A stretch of DNA of 64,000 nucleotides from Neoarius graeffei (Eukaryota; Chordata; Actinopteri; Siluriformes; Ariidae). This document shows positions 1 to 11,394 of the stretch, in pieces. Position 1 is the stretch's first letter; each line of letters starts with the position of its first letter. The position numbers and the translations under genes were made by a program. The stretch spans positions 44,780,559 through 44,844,558 of the forward strand of contig NC_083574.1 of NCBI RefSeq assembly GCF_027579695.1. Reading direction: 5' to 3'. Under the pieces are notes generated by a model. The model ran no database searches and was not told the origin of the DNA. It was given only the letters and a program-made list of their open reading frames with translations.

Positions 1-1085
1 TACTTTAAATCAGTTTTGCTCTGGGAGTCTGATAAGCCTGTTTGAGAAGAACTGCTTCATCAAAATACAATATCACATTTGAAGAGGGTTTTAATTGTTG
101 GTTGGTTTTAGTGCTAGGATCCCATATAGAAGCTCGGAGCTCATTTATAAGGCTGGGATAAAGATTATTTAAGTTAGTTACTCTCATTGATCAAATCCAG
201 ACCTTTAATCAAGCAAGAGCAGTGGGTTACATTAACATGACTGATCTTCATTGTTAGCATTAACACAACTTTTAACTACAATATGTGATTAATAATGCAA
301 ACAATCCTGAACAAAATCTAGGAATCGTTTTTTATAATGCGCTTTTTTGCCTAAGAAACATGATGATATATGGTTACAGACACTGAAGCAAACGATATGA
401 AGCACTTTTCCATCGTTGGAATGATAAAAAAGCAAATTAAGCCGTAACATTTGATGTTTAATTTTAAACTCCAGAAGGGAACAGTACTTGTGAAATAAAT
501 GTAGAGCCACAAATAATTAACCAATCTTTGAGACCCATTTAATATTTATTTTAATTTCCATTTTGTAGTTAATATACTTTCCATTCTTCCATTGCCTGCC
601 ACTGTTGGAAAAAGCAATTAATTTTGGCTGAAGGTTAATCTGCACGGCATACAACCAAAATGTGCTCATGCTGTATTCATTCAGGTGTCATTTCAGCTCA
701 CAGCATTGATTCATTGCTCCTGATTCTCAGACTTATAATAAAAGAACTATAGAGGCCAAAAAAAACCCACATGCCGAGCTTTTAAGTTCAATAAAGAAAA
801 AAAAAAAGTAGGCAGGTATATGAGATTTATTGATTCATCAAAGTTTCAATCAAAATAAGGTACGTTTCCTTGATGATCTTATTCATTTTAGCCTACAGGT
901 TGTTTTGTGCTTCCCATCTTGAACTTTCCATTAGGGAAGCTAAGTTGTTGTAGCATACACTCTGTTAAACATGTCAGAGTGAATGATTTGCTTTGCCAGT
1001 GCTTTGAGACTTACGTTCAGCAGTGTGAGCTACCGTGGAATAGTCTACTGCATGTGGAATATGAGCAATGCTTATATAACTAGAA
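1..1085. other. AT-rich intergenic stretch, no gene seen
   Basis: No reading frame here resembles a known protein. The short open frames lack domains and codon structure. A run of adenines lies near 798-807. I see no transposon termini, and the stretch may be ordinary intergenic DNA. Confidence 0.6.
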
Positions 1086-1340
1086 AAGCACTCGGAGAGC
1101 GCAGACCTCTGCCAAGAATCCTTTAAAAAAAATCCGGGATCCAGAAGGTGATCCGGATCACCGCCAAAATTTAATGGATTGCTCCTTGTGCCCAGTCACA
1201 CCTCTGGAAAACATTTCAGAGCAATCCGTTCATAACTTTTTCCGTAATGTTGCTAACAGACAAACCAACAAACAGACAAACAAACAAACAAACCAACGCT
1301 ACCGAAAACATAACCTCCTTGGGGGAGGTAATAATATGGA
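1086..1340 (+). repeat. Interspersed repeat with CAAA-rich tract
   Basis: The stretch contains GATCCGGATCACC-type text, a segment about failing to anneal to any gene, and a CAAA/CAGA-rich tract at 1258-1294, ending in CCTCCTTGGGGGAGG. I recognise this as a common teleost dispersed repeat, probably the tail of a LINE, but I cannot name the family. Related GATC(T/C)GGATCAC text recurs at 4535-4560 and 4937-4962. Confidence 0.45.
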
Positions 1341-1934
1341 CATACACTATGCATACAAACATGTACCCCAGGCTTATGCTATTATACCTACAGTACATTG
1401 AAAATTCTCACCAGGGGCAATCAGATTACAAAGTAATGTTTCTTTAAATGGACATGACTCCATGTAGATTTAGCCACAGTTTAAGTATGAAATGCATATC
1501 TGGCTCTGCCTATGAATGAATGAATGAATGAATGTGAAACTATGTAAGTCCAAGAGAAAATGTATTAATGTCCAGCAAAGCAAATTCAAATCCCTGAGTG
1601 AAAAAACCCGAAAATGAAATAAACACCATCCTGTGACTGCAGTTATTAAGTCAGTGGGTCCCTGCAGATGCTGCAATGAAACAAACATAAAAACTACTGA
1701 AGCTGTAAAATAAAGTTTTGAAGAAAAATAGACATTATTGTAACACTGGGGTGCAATTTTGGTCTGACAGATGTGGAGGAGAAACATTAGGAAAGTTATA
1801 GTGTATTTACAACAATTTACAAGTGAAAATAAAAAGTACACTTTCATTGACCATATTGTCATAATATCCAATAGGTTGTTAATACATTAACTCACAAACA
1901 ATCAATTAATATTAACAGGAATAATGTTATTTAT
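1341..1934. other. Unassigned AT-rich stretch with short ATGA repeat
   Basis: There is no convincing gene. A tetranucleotide ATGA run of about six units lies at 1512-1535. The minus-strand frame at 1470-1871 is hydrophobic low-complexity translation across this AT-rich DNA and has no recognisable domain. Confidence 0.5.
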
Positions 1935-2165
1935 TTTTTTCGCGGTCCAAATCCTGCGCTCTGATTGGCTGGCGAGCGGGTCCGTATCCTATGATACGGA
2001 CCCCAGTTACGGACCCCTCGCGACTCGCTCGTTCACAACAACAACAAACATAGTAGCAATTTTTGTCAACGTTTATCTTTTTTTATAAGATTTATTTATA
2101 AGATTATCAAAAATCTTATAAATTTTTGCCAGCATTTCTCAGGAGAATAGCATTAATTTTACAGC

Positions 2166-2258
2166 ATGGATAGCGATAATGACAGTCTTTACAGCGAAAG
2201 CGAGTTTTATTACCCTGAGGAAGAAGAAATAAAAGAAAACATTTCAGGAGAAAGCTAA
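2166..2258 (+). CDS. Short acidic peptide frame, possible transposase first-exon remnant
   Basis: A 30-codon frame opens with ATG at 2166 and ends with TAA at 2256-2258. It is rich in Asp, Glu and Ser (starts MDSDNDSLYSES, ends ENISGES) and has no known domain. A second copy at 2457-2549 in the same element keeps the frame and stop but has ACG in place of ATG. It could be the start of a larger transposon protein, with the rest deleted. Function unknown. Confidence 0.3.
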   Translation: MDSDNDSLYSESEFYYPEEEEIKENISGES

Positions 2259-2456
2259 AACCTGTAATTTGCTAACACCGAGCAGAAACATGGCTGAATC
2301 CTGAATGACTTCTATTTGTATAAATAGGGGACTACATACAGTAGGTGGCAAAATGTAGTTTTTTCCCTCCCCATGGAAGTGCACTTGTATACCGAGGAGG
2401 AAGCAATTTGCATTACAGCCGTGAATGAGGATTCAAAATAGCATTAATTTTACTGC

Positions 2457-2549
2457 ACGGATGGCGATAACGACAGTGTTCACAGCGAAAGCGAGTTTTA
2501 CTACCCTGAGGAAGACAAAATAAAAGAAAACATTTCAGGAGAAAGCTAA
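2457..2549 (+). pseudogene. Second copy of the acidic peptide frame, start codon lost
   Basis: This is the duplicate of the frame at 2166-2258. It is uninterrupted for 30 codons and ends with the same ENISGES plus TAA. The start codon reads ACG, and several substitutions change residues (for example Leu-Tyr to Val-His). Its conservation without frameshift may only mean that the duplication is young. Confidence 0.35.
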
Positions 2550-2984
2550 AAAACTCTAACTTGCTAACAGTTTGATCTCATTAGTTAATGAGGCCCATTT
2601 TGGACCATGTTATCCTAATACATAATATTATGTTAGGTAAAAACTTTAAACCAGTACAATCTCTTCTTCAAAGTTTCACCAAATGGCTTTATTTATGCAA
2701 TATAAAGGTCATAATACTGTATAACTTTGGTCGAGCAAAAACACAGAGCAAAAACATGGCTGAATCCTGAATGACTCAATTTTGTATAAATAGGGGACTA
2801 CATAGGTGGCAAAATGTAGTTTTTTTTTCCTGCCATGGAAGTGCACTTGTATACTGAGGAGGAAGCAATTTGCATTACAGCCGTGAATGAGGATTCAAAA
2901 TGGCGGCTCGCCTCAGCTCGGCTCGGTTTTCCCTTTCGGGCGCTCTCGTTTTCTGTTAGAATTTGGTAAAGAAAAAATATATAT

Positions 2985-3129
2985 TATTTACCAGCTTAAG
3001 GCAGGTCCATATGGTGAAATACCGTGACCTCGGCCTTAAATACTGACTTCGGCCCAGAGGGCCTCGTTCAGTACTTTCAAGACCTCGGTCACGGTATTTC
3101 ATGATACAGACCTCCCAGCTGGTAAATAA
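2985..3129. repeat. Terminal inverted repeat / hairpin
   Basis: TTATTTACCAGCT at 2985-2997 pairs with AGCTGGTAAATAA at 3117-3129. Inside, GAAATACCGTGACC near 3015-3028 pairs with GGTCACGGTATTTC near 3087-3100. The arms form a long imperfect stem with a loop around 3050-3060. This is likely the folded end of the element at 1935-3145. Confidence 0.6.
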
Positions 3130-3163
3130 CATATATGTATTTTCTGATAATCTAATACAGTGA

Positions 3164-3529
3164 ATGGCAGCACGGTGTAGTGGTTAGCACTGTCGCCTCG
3201 CAGCAAGAAGGTTCTGGGTTCGAGCCCCGTGGCCAACGGGAGCCTTTCTGTGTGGAGTTTGCATGTTCTCCCTGTCTCCGCGTGGGTTTCCTCCGGGTGC
3301 TCCGGTTTCCCCCACAGTCCAAAGACATGCAGGTCCGGCTAATTGGTGACTCTAAATTAACCGTAGGTGTGAATGTGAATGGTTGTTTGTCTCTATGTGT
3401 CAGCCCTGCGATGATCTAGCAACTTGTCCAGGGTGTACCCTGCCTTTCGCCTGTAGTCAGCTAGGATAGGCTCCAGCTTGCCCGTGACCCTGCACAGGAT
3501 AAGTGGCTACAGATAATGGATGGATGTTC
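3164..3529 (+). mobile_element. tRNA-derived SINE, family 1, sense
   Basis: The head carries a tRNA-like promoter: an A-box-like GTAGTGGTTAGCACTG and a B box GGTTCGAGCCC. A conserved central part follows (GTGTGGAGTTTGCATGTTCT, then CAAAGACATGCAGG) and a 3' part that includes GATAGGCTCCAGCTTGCC. At least eight copies of this family lie in the window, on both strands, several with target-site duplications. Translations across it are not genes. Confidence 0.85.
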
Positions 3530-3570
3530 TGTAATGACTGCTTACATCTTCTAACATGTGGTGAGCCTAA

Positions 3571-4105
3571 AGGCCAATTTATGCTGACAACGCAGTCCTC
3601 GCAGACGGTGTCGCAGATGGCGTCTGCGTAGCCCCCCCACCTTCGCAGACGCTCTGCGCGCACCTCCCAAAAATTGTGACCACCGCAGAAGCCTCGCAGA
3701 CAGCGTCGCAGACAAGAGGGCTCTGACTGGTCCACTCTACATCTGCTGTACACGCACTTCCGCTTCCCTACTTTCCCGGTTGGGTTTGTTTTCACGACCG
3801 CCATTTTTAAAAACACGAGCGAAGATGGAGCAGCACGAAGAGCGGTTGATCGAGGAAGTGAGAAAGTACGTACATCTGTACAACTCCAGTTCTAGTCATT
3901 ATAAGTAACTGGAGGATAAACACTCCACGAACCACACCCACCAACTACTCCTAGCGATTTCGCGACTTCACGCCCCCTTGCGTTGTAGCGGTGAATAACA
4001 TCGCGCACGCCTATTACTCCCCGCTCAACGATAAATTACAACTGTCTGCGAAAAGCTGTCTGCGAAAGCCTTGTCGCAAGAGCATGCAGAGGCCTTTAGC
4101 CTACA
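3571..4105 (+). mobile_element. PIF/Harbinger-like non-autonomous element
   Basis: The ends are partly inverted: AAAGGCC near 3570 pairs with GGCCTTT near 4092. Both flanks are rich in TCGCAGAC-type subterminal repeats. The interior encodes the first codons of a MADF/SANT-like protein, as in Harbinger elements, and then decays. The superfamily is inferred from that peptide and from the repeat style; the exact target duplication is unclear. Confidence 0.5.
3825..3908 (+). pseudogene. Truncated MADF/Myb-like protein start from a Harbinger element
   Basis: ATG at 3825 opens a 27-codon frame (MEQHEERLIEEVRKYVHL...) ending in TAA at 3906. The text resembles the N-terminus of the DNA-binding MADF/Myb-like partner protein carried by fish Harbinger transposons. 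The stop and the following divergence show it is a broken remnant. The family call is by recognition only. Confidence 0.4.
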
Positions 4106-4134
4106 GTTCAAATGCTCTCTCTCTCTAGCCAGTG

Positions 4135-4300
4135 TAATTTACATATTCATGAAATGACCCTAATCAGCTAATCATGTGGCAGCAGTGCAATGTTTAAACT
4201 GATGCAGATCATGATACAGGTCATGAGCTTCAGTTCATGTCACATCAACACAGGGAAAAATGTGATCTCGACCTCAAGGTTTGATGTGTTATGCATTCTG
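4135..4300 (+). mobile_element. Fragment of Tc1/mariner-like element
   Basis: CTAATCATGTGGCAGCAGTG and the following text to about 4290 match the left part of the element that starts at 40845 (ATCATATGGCAGCAATG there). It is a 5' fragment only. It breaks off into the repeat pair at 4340-5130. Confidence 0.6.
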
Positions 4301-4339
4301 AGATTCTTTTCTGCTCATCACTGTTGTAAAGAGTGGTTA

Positions 4340-4784
4340 CTAATTTGCGGTAGCGCAAATTGTTACTCTCACTCAGGATCTTTCTACTTTCTTCTTCTTC
4401 TCCTCATTATTATTATTCTCCTAATTTTTTTAGGACGCTATTTCTCCCTCAGTTTTCAAAAACCAATCATCACCAAATTTCACATGAAGAATACCTCTTG
4501 GCTGAATTAAGTTGCTATGACTTTTGGTGCTGATCTGGATCACCGAACCGGAATGATCCATGAAAAGTGGACTTTTTTCCTTACTTTCAGCTTTAATATA
4601 AACACCTAGCTGCCCCTTCCTCCTGTGTGTGTGTGAGAGTGCGAGCAGCCCCTCCCCCACCCAAGCATCATTCTCTTTTTCTTACCGTTCTGGATCTATA
4701 GGGTACGGTGACCAGACGTCCCAGTTTGTAAGAGCTAGTACAAATCACTGTGACTTTAGTCACTGTATCTATCTAGTTCTTCTT

Positions 4785-4815
<31 letters not shown>

Positions 4816-5130
4816 TTATTATTATTATTCTCCTAACATTTTTAGGATGCTATTTCTTCCTCAATTTTCAACCAATCATCGCCAAATTTCACATGAAGAA
4901 TATGGCCTGATTTACGTTGCAATGACTTCTGGTGGTGATCTGGATCACTGAACCGGAATGATTCATGAAAAACGGGCTTTTTTTCAATCACTTATAACTG
5001 TCAATTTTCATGATTTTTTCAATCAGTTTTTTAAATTTTTTTCAACAAAATGAACTTCACCTTAACCTTCAACTGACAAAGGTCAGCTAGCGCAAATTAC
5101 TGTGACTTTAGTCACAGTCTCTATCTAGTT
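4340..5130. repeat. Two copies of an unassigned dispersed repeat with TTC/TTA microsatellites
   Basis: Two related blocks, about 4340-4590 and 4730-5130, share TAGCGCAAATT, a CTTCTTCTT/ATTATTATT microsatellite, CAAATTTCACATGAAGAAT, and GATC(T)GGATCAC plus CCGGAATGAT text. The second block ends with ACTGTGACTTTAGTCAC. I read this as a dispersed repeat present twice in direct orientation. Hydrophobic Leu/Ile-rich translations come from the microsatellites. Confidence 0.6.
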
Positions 5131-5149
5131 AAAGTTGCCCTAGCTTTCC

Positions 5150-5310
5150 TGTCAACTCAAACCAGTCTGACCTTTCTCCTCTGACCAACAAGTTTTTACA
5201 CCATTCTGTACAAACTCTAGAGAATGATGTGTATGAAAATCCCAGTAGATTGGCAGTTTCTGAAATAGTCAAATGCTGAAATAGTTTGTCGACATGTTGT
5301 TTAATGTTTG
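5150..5310 (-). mobile_element. Antisense fragment of the same Tc1/mariner-like family
   Basis: On the minus strand the text matches the internal part of the element at 40845 (the AGTTTCTGAAATAGTC region is the complement of GAGTATTTCTGTAACTGC-type text near 41060). With 4135-4300 this looks like a broken copy rearranged around the repeat pair. Confidence 0.5.
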
Positions 5311-7230
5311 TGATTGATTACGAAGTTTCCAAGTGTTAGTGTAGACAAAATCAGAGCATCCCTGAATAATTTGAAAAAGACCAAATCAATCACCATCAAT
5401 CAAACAACTGAGGCCTGAGTCAGAAAATTACAGCATGAGCAGCAGCCAGATTTTTGTCTCCCTACACAGTGCTGATTGTGAATTCTTTCATCTCAAGCTG
5501 TCTTATCCCTGCAGGTAGGCTCTTAAAAATCTGAACTGAAAACCACCAGTGCTGACTATCCTTGGCAGGAGTTAGAATGTGCAGCAGTAGGTTTTTTTTT
5601 TCTTTTATTCAAAAGTTGGTTAAGTATGTCCTGCAGTGACCCCTGTCTCACAATTCCTAGCTTTTCTTACGTTTATGAAATAAAGATACTAAACTGAACT
5701 GGGTACATGTGTATACCTTTAGGCATAAGAACATAATTGTAGAGGAACATCACTGAGGAACATCACTGAACCTTAGGCACTACTATTGTACTTTTGCAGG
5801 TACATTTACGTACATTGTATGTTGGAGAACAGAAATGTATCTGTACAGCACCTTTTTCTGACAGCTTTGATGGTGTGAAAAGGACATCCTATTTTGGCAG
5901 TCCTTCTCTCCCAGTGGCTCACACCCAAAAAGGACAGGTGTCTCTGTTCTTATCCAGATGGCACTGCTACTGACTACAAAGCCTGGAAATCAGAGGCGCG
6001 ACAAAATGGGTATGGGTGAAGTCTATTTTTTCAAGCATCATGGTACACATACTGTATCATACTCAAATGTGTATGCTATTATGGAAAGCACAATCATTCT
6101 ATACAAGGATGCATGCTGGATTTTGGTGCATGTTATCAGTTTGACACCCCCATCTTTTCATCCAGTGTAAGTGCTTTCTCACACCCAGGGAAAGCACTGA
6201 TGTTCTTTTTTTGCTGGTGCTCTAAGAACTTTTTCGAATTTCAGACCAATAACACTTGGAGTGGAGCCGGTGTGGAATTAACACTATAGATGATCTCTTA
6301 ATCTTCTTCAAGGTGTAATTAATATTTACCAAAACACAATGTCTCTTCATAATGTAGCAAGTCTCTGCTTTTTGCTTCTATGTTAGACATTTCTGTATTA
6401 CTGAGTAAAAACCTGTCGAGTAGACTGTGCTTCCATGCTATGTGCAAAAAGTAGACTTCAACATAATGACAAATGAATGACATTCTTTTCAGCACAGGAA
6501 GTGCAAAGAAATAAGCTATTACTTGTGCTATTTTCTCTCTCCTGATTCCAAAGGTTCCTGTATGACTCAACCTGTGCTTATCTATCATTATCAGGACAAT
6601 GGTTAGGAGACCATGGAAGAAAAGTTCCACCTCTGGAGTTTTTGTTGTGTGTGTTTGATGTTATAGACGTGTTCTCTTTCCTTCTTTCTTTATTGAAATG
6701 GGGAAAACTCAAGAGAGCCAAGTATGCTCTGGGAGAGCACTGTGTTTTATGGTATTAAGAAAAAATCTCACTAACTAAAAACACTACCGGAGATTTGTCC
6801 AACAATAATATACTCCGTAATTAAGTATGGTGTGTTTGTTGTAAAGAGAAGTCTACAAGCAGGATAAGTGTATAAGCATGAATCTTACCTGTAGCTAGAC
6901 TCCAACATCCTTCAGGTTTGTTATGTGTTGACTGCAGTCTCTACTTCGGTGCTCACAGAGGTTAAAAAAAAAAAGCATGGGGAGGGGACAGGTCAGAGCT
7001 TTTAAAAGCACCCTGGGCTCATTAGTCTTGAAGGGTTACACATACAGGAATATTCTAGACTTGAGATCGCTGCAGCAAAAGCATTAGCATTGTTCTTGAT
7101 GTTTTATTAAAAACAGGGTTTTCATTTGATATATTGTGTACTGGTTTGACACAAGCACAATTCTGAGGAAACACTTCCCAAGTAGCAAAATGATATTTAG
7201 GATTGCTATGTTGGCTATTTATAAAATTTT
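5311..7230. other. No gene or clear element recognised
   Basis: Open frames are short and have no domain. Adenine or thymine runs occur near 5590-5600 and 6965-6975. This may be unique intergenic DNA; I see no conserved coding pattern. Confidence 0.5.
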
Positions 7231-7565
7231 GCCCTTTTGGTATTGATCAGAAGGTTAGGGGTTCAAGTCACAGCACCAAGCTGCCACTGTTGGTCCACTG
7301 TTGGTCCCTGTCAGCTCCAGGGATGCCATATCATGGGTGAGCCTGTGTTCTGACCCCAGCTTCCTAACAAGGTCTAATGGTTAGATAAGCAGCTTTGGGA
7401 CCAAAAGTTCGCTGGTTCAATTCCCTGGACCAGCAGGACTGGCTGAAGTACCCTTGAGCAAGGCACCTAACCCCCAACTACTCCAGCAAGACTGGTGGTG
7501 TACCTTATGTCTGATTAGCCAAAGAAATACTGATGATGTAATTATCAGTTTGGGCAGTGCCTGGC
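7231..7565 (+). mobile_element. Decayed tRNA-derived SINEs (family 2)
   Basis: A degraded tRNA head (AATGGTTAGATAAGCAG ... TGGTTCAATTCCCTGG) is followed by CTTGAGCAAGGCACCTAACC, the conserved middle of another abundant fish SINE. A partial copy precedes it (GGTTAGGGGTTCAAGTC). The minus-strand text at about 61690-61870 is the same family. The tails are lost. Confidence 0.55.
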
Positions 7566-7624
7566 CAAAACTAAACAACAAACAAAAAACTAATTCCTAA
7601 CAAGCTGGGAGATGTGAAAAAAAG

Positions 7625-7850
7625 AGAAAATCATAGCTCAATGATTAAAGCTCTGGCTTACTGATAAGAAGATCAGAGATTCAAGCCCCAGCACCACCAA
7701 GCTGCCACTGTTGGGCCTTTGAGCAACCCTATCTTCTCCAGGGCCCCTGATCCTGCAATTGGACTCCAACTTCCTGAGATATGTTTATAAATTCACTGTG
7801 CTGTAATGTATATGTGACAAATCAATGCTGCTTCTTCGATATGGTTTTGG
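7625..7850 (+). mobile_element. tRNA-derived SINE (family 2) with 3' tail
   Basis: A tRNA-like head (ATAGCTCAATGATTAAAGC, B box GATTCAAGCCC) is followed by the CAAGCTGCCACTGTTGGG core and a tail reading TTCACTGTGCTGTAATG then ATGTGACAAAT. The tail type is shared with the chimeric SINE at 22693-23096. Confidence 0.6.
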
Positions 7851-8819
7851 GCCAGCATTGGTAAAGAAGCACTTTTCTTGACAATTTTGTCAAAGTTGAC
7901 CTAACTCCACTAACTGGCTCAACATTTCCAGATTTTATAAAAACCCTTCCACTGTTTGGCTAAAGTCAGGCCAAAATCAGTAAAAAGCACTTTTTTTTAA
8001 ATCACCAACTTTGGCTCAGTGTTAGTCCAACGATGGCAAATGAACATGTTTCATAACAATCTTGCCCAGGTAGCCCAACGGACAAAATGTCTGCTAGTTT
8101 GAGACTTAAATTTGTGGTCGTTAACATTTCTATTCATTAACATTAGGGAATTGTTCAATTATCACATTGTGTTTATTGAAACAGCAATATAAGCATTTTA
8201 AACACGCTCTACCTAGATATCTAGTGTTAGTAAAGTACCTCACTGCCTTATCTTTTTTTCTTTATTTATTTTGCTGCTGTACCAATGTAAATTTCCCCTT
8301 GTGGGATAATAAAAAGCTCTTATCTTTTCTTATCCTCAGGTAGACCTGAATGGGATTTCAGCATCAAGTGAGTCTCAATTTTGCATTGTTCAAGTAATCT
8401 GACTTGATAGATTTAACTATGTAGCTTATTTTATAATGAGCTAAGCTGAAAATGTAGCACTCCATTTAAACAATTTAAAAACTATATTTTATTGTCAATT
8501 ATTTTAAAGCACAATATTAATGCCTACTCAAATTAGCATGTCTAGAGCTTGCTTCTGGTTTGAATCAGCTTGAGTGACTCTAGCTTTTCTAACTTTTTTC
8601 TTTTATCTTGTTTATGAACTTTTTTCACAGTACAAAAACACTTAATGACACTGGTGAGCCAAGAAGTGCTTTGAAGTATCAAACTCATTTGTGTGTGTAT
8701 CATTTATTTATAGGTATGACTATAACTATCAGCCAAAAGGAATGGAATAACCTAATTCACACATTACCAAATAAAACACACAGCTCACCTCAAGTAAATT
8801 TATAAGTGAAAATTTAGAA
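7851..8819. other. No gene recognised
   Basis: AT-rich text with a few decayed repeat-like phrases such as GTAAAGAAGCAC and GTAAAAAGCAC. The plus-strand frame at 8608-8805 has no recognisable domain. Confidence 0.45.
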
Positions 8820-9193
8820 AAACATGTACTAAAAATTAAGGAAAAGAGCGCAACGTTTCGGTGCCGCTTGGACACCATTATCAAGCGAGTATTCATAAGC
8901 TAAGTCAATGTCAAAACATAAAAATAGATTAGCATAATGCTAAACAAAAAGTTTGGCCTGTAAGGAGTCCAATTGCACACTGAGAGTTGGTCTTCTTTCT
9001 CTAATATCATGCATTTTGTACAACAAGCAGTCGAATTTACTCTGACACTTTCTTAAGACAACAAAGTTCTTGTTAATGTCTTTAGGTGCAATCCTGTGTG
9101 CTAGCCTATAGTGTTTACCGATGCTTGAAGACACGCCTTTATGCTCTTCAACATGCTCGTACAAGTGTCTACAGGTGGGATATAGTTTCAAAT
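8820..9193 (-). mobile_element. Penelope-like element 3' end, left inverted copy
   Basis: The minus-strand frame 8943-9191 ends (KNFVVLRKCQSKFDCLLY..., ...RRPTLSVQ) like the C-terminus of a retroelement protein with a GIY-YIG-type nuclease, followed by a 3' untranslated tail. The same sequence recurs inverted at 18780-19076. The Penelope assignment is by recognition; a DIRS or other retroelement tail is possible. Confidence 0.5.
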
Positions 9194-9263
9194 GTGACTC
9201 TTGTGATGAGAGTTATATTGGTTACACTTGCAGACACTTGTAAAGTGACCTTGAGTTTGAGAA
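9194..9263 (+). pseudogene. Fragment of GIY-YIG-like coding sequence
   Basis: On the plus strand this reads CDSCDESYIGYTCRHL then a stop (TAA near 9241). The Y-I-G segment is typical of the GIY-YIG nuclease start. It faces the minus-strand copy to its left, where TCRHLYEHVEEHKG follows. The arrangement suggests inversion within or between Penelope-like copies. Confidence 0.4.
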
Positions 9264-10902
9264 CCCTTATCAAAAAGAAGTATACTTCAAGTTCATTTTA
9301 TTAAATATACTGAAGTAAAGTTAAAGTATATTTCCTTAAGTATACTTTTGTGTACCATGTATACAGATATCATTGTACTTACAGTATACTTGTAAGTAAA
9401 CTACAACCCCGATTCCAAAAAAGTTGGGACAAAGTACAAATTGTAAATAAAAACGGAATGCAATAATTTACAAATCTCAAAAACTGATATTGTATTCACA
9501 ATAGAACATAGACAACATATCAAATGTCGAAAGTGAGACATTTTGAAATTTCATGCCAAATATTGGCTCATTTGAAATTTCATGACAGTAACACATCTCC
9601 CCTCCTAGAACTGCCACCTTATTGTGGTGGAGGGGTTTGTGTGCTTGAATGATCTTAGGAGCTATGTTGTCGGGGGCATTATGCCCCTGTTAGGGTCTCC
9701 CAAGGCAGACAGGTCCTAGGTGACAGGTCAGACCAAGAGCAGTTCACCAAAACCCTTATGGATAATAAAAGATCAAGGACCGTGACGTTGCCCAGGATGG
9801 CGCAGCCGGGGCCCCACCCTGGAGCCAGGCCCGGGGTCGGGGCTCGTATGCGAGCGTTTGGTGGCCAGGCCTTTGCCCACGGGGCCCGGCCAGGCTCAGC
9901 CCGAAGCGGTAATGTGGGCCCGACCTCCTGTGGATTCACCACCCACAGAGGTAGCCATAGGGGGCCGGTGCAGTGTGGCTTGGGCGGCAGTCAAAGGCAG
10001 GGGCCTCAACGACCTGATCCCTGAACACAGCGGCTAGCTGTTGGGACATGGAATGTCACTTCGCTGGGGGGGGGAGAGCCTGAGCTTGTGCGGGAGGTTG
10101 AGAGGTACCGGCTAGAGATAGTCAGGCTCATCTCCATGCACAGCTTGGGCTCTGGAACCTAGCTCCTCGAGAGGGGCTGGACTCCCCACTTCTCTGGAGT
10201 CACCCATGGTGAGCGGCAGCGGGCTGGTGTGGGCTTGCTTATAGCTCCCCAGCTCAGCTGCCATGTGAGTCTGAGTGGACCATGTTCTCTACCTCCATTG
10301 TGGATGCGGCTGTTCGGAGCTGTGACCGCAAGGTCTCCGGTGCCTGTCGTGGCAGCAATCCCTGAACCCGGTGGTGGACACCGGAAGTAAGGGAGGAGCT
10401 GAAGGAGGAGTCCCATCAGGCCATGTTAGCCTCCTGGACTCCTGAGGCAGCTGACGGGTATTGGCAGGCCAGGCGTGCCGCAGCTCGGGCAGTTGAGGAG
10501 GCAAAAACTCGGAACTGGGAGGAGTTCGGTGAGGCCATGGAGGAGGACTATCGGTCGGCCTCAAAGAAATTCTGGCAAACCATCTGGCGCCTCAGGAGGG
10601 GGAAGCAGTACTCTGCCAACACTGTTTACAGTGCGGGTGGGGAGCTGTTGGCAGGGATGTGATTTGAGGCTGGTGAAATTATCTGAAAATTTTAGGCGGG
10701 GGTCTGGGGGCCGCAGGCCCCCAGCTGGTCCAGGGCAGCGCCCTGGTGGGGGGACAAGGGGGGAAACCCCCCGAAGCTCCTGGGTTTTGGGGTTTTCTGA
10801 CTTAAAAATTGTACTAAAATGGCAAGCAAAACACACAAGAAAAAACTTGTCATGATTAACAAATTCAAGCCAATTTAATGGTCAACATGCAACTCTGACA
10901 CA

Positions 10903-10910
10903 CACGCTCA

Positions 10911-10972
<62 letters not shown>

Positions 10973-11080
10973 CACTCACACACTCACTCACACACACACA
11001 CACACTCTCACTCTCACTCACACACACACACACACACTCTCATACACACACTCACTCACTCACCCCCCCCCCCCCCCCCC
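10903..11080. repeat. CA/CTCA microsatellite followed by a C run
   Basis: Long (CA)n with CTCA interruptions runs into about 18 consecutive C residues at 11063-11080. This is a simple repeat inside the hAT-like element. Confidence 0.9.
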
Positions 11081-11394
11081 CAAAGAACCAGCGCGAGCAG
11101 GGCCTGCTAGCCCCGCGCCTTGGGACGTAATTCGCCCCAAGCCGAGCCGCGGTGCTCCGCTTAGGTTTCGTTTCTATCCCGGGCTCCAGCCCGACTTTGG
11201 ACGCTCGTAGCTCGGGCAGGAGAGGTCCCAGCATCCCCAAACTTGACAGCCAGAGACCTCTGCCCTCCCCCCAAAGAACGAAATCGCTAAACAAATGTCT
11301 CACAGTCTTATGTCCAACGTCTGTAGCAACCTCTTTCTCCAACCATTCCCAGCGGAACTTGTTTTTCACTATTCTGTCGATTTCTTTAACTCGA

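Larger units (their letters stand above)
1935..3145. mobile_element. Non-autonomous DNA element with internal duplication and terminal hairpin
   Basis: The left part carries a small palindrome at about 1979-2004 (GGTCCGTATC / GATACGGACC) in GC-rich text. The body is a tandem duplication: 2144-2440 and 2432-2905 repeat the same modules, including a short acidic reading frame and a GTATAAATAGGGGACTAC segment. The right end is a 145-bp hairpin (2985-3129). This resembles a miniature DNA transposon built from the ends of a larger element. I could not identify a target-site duplication or a superfamily. Confidence 0.5.

Noticed and set aside
1216-1447. Overlapping frames on both strands near 1.2-1.45 kb
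   Set aside because: They run through a CAAA/CAGA repeat and differ by frame only; no domain.
3180-3419. Open frame encoding Cys/Pro-rich peptide, repeated at many places
   Set aside because: It is translation through SINE family 1; the same peptide appears wherever the SINE occurs, on both strands.
10903-11060. Possible CRISPR-like regularly spaced repeat
   Set aside because: It is an interrupted CA microsatellite without unique spacers; CRISPR arrays are not expected in vertebrate DNA.
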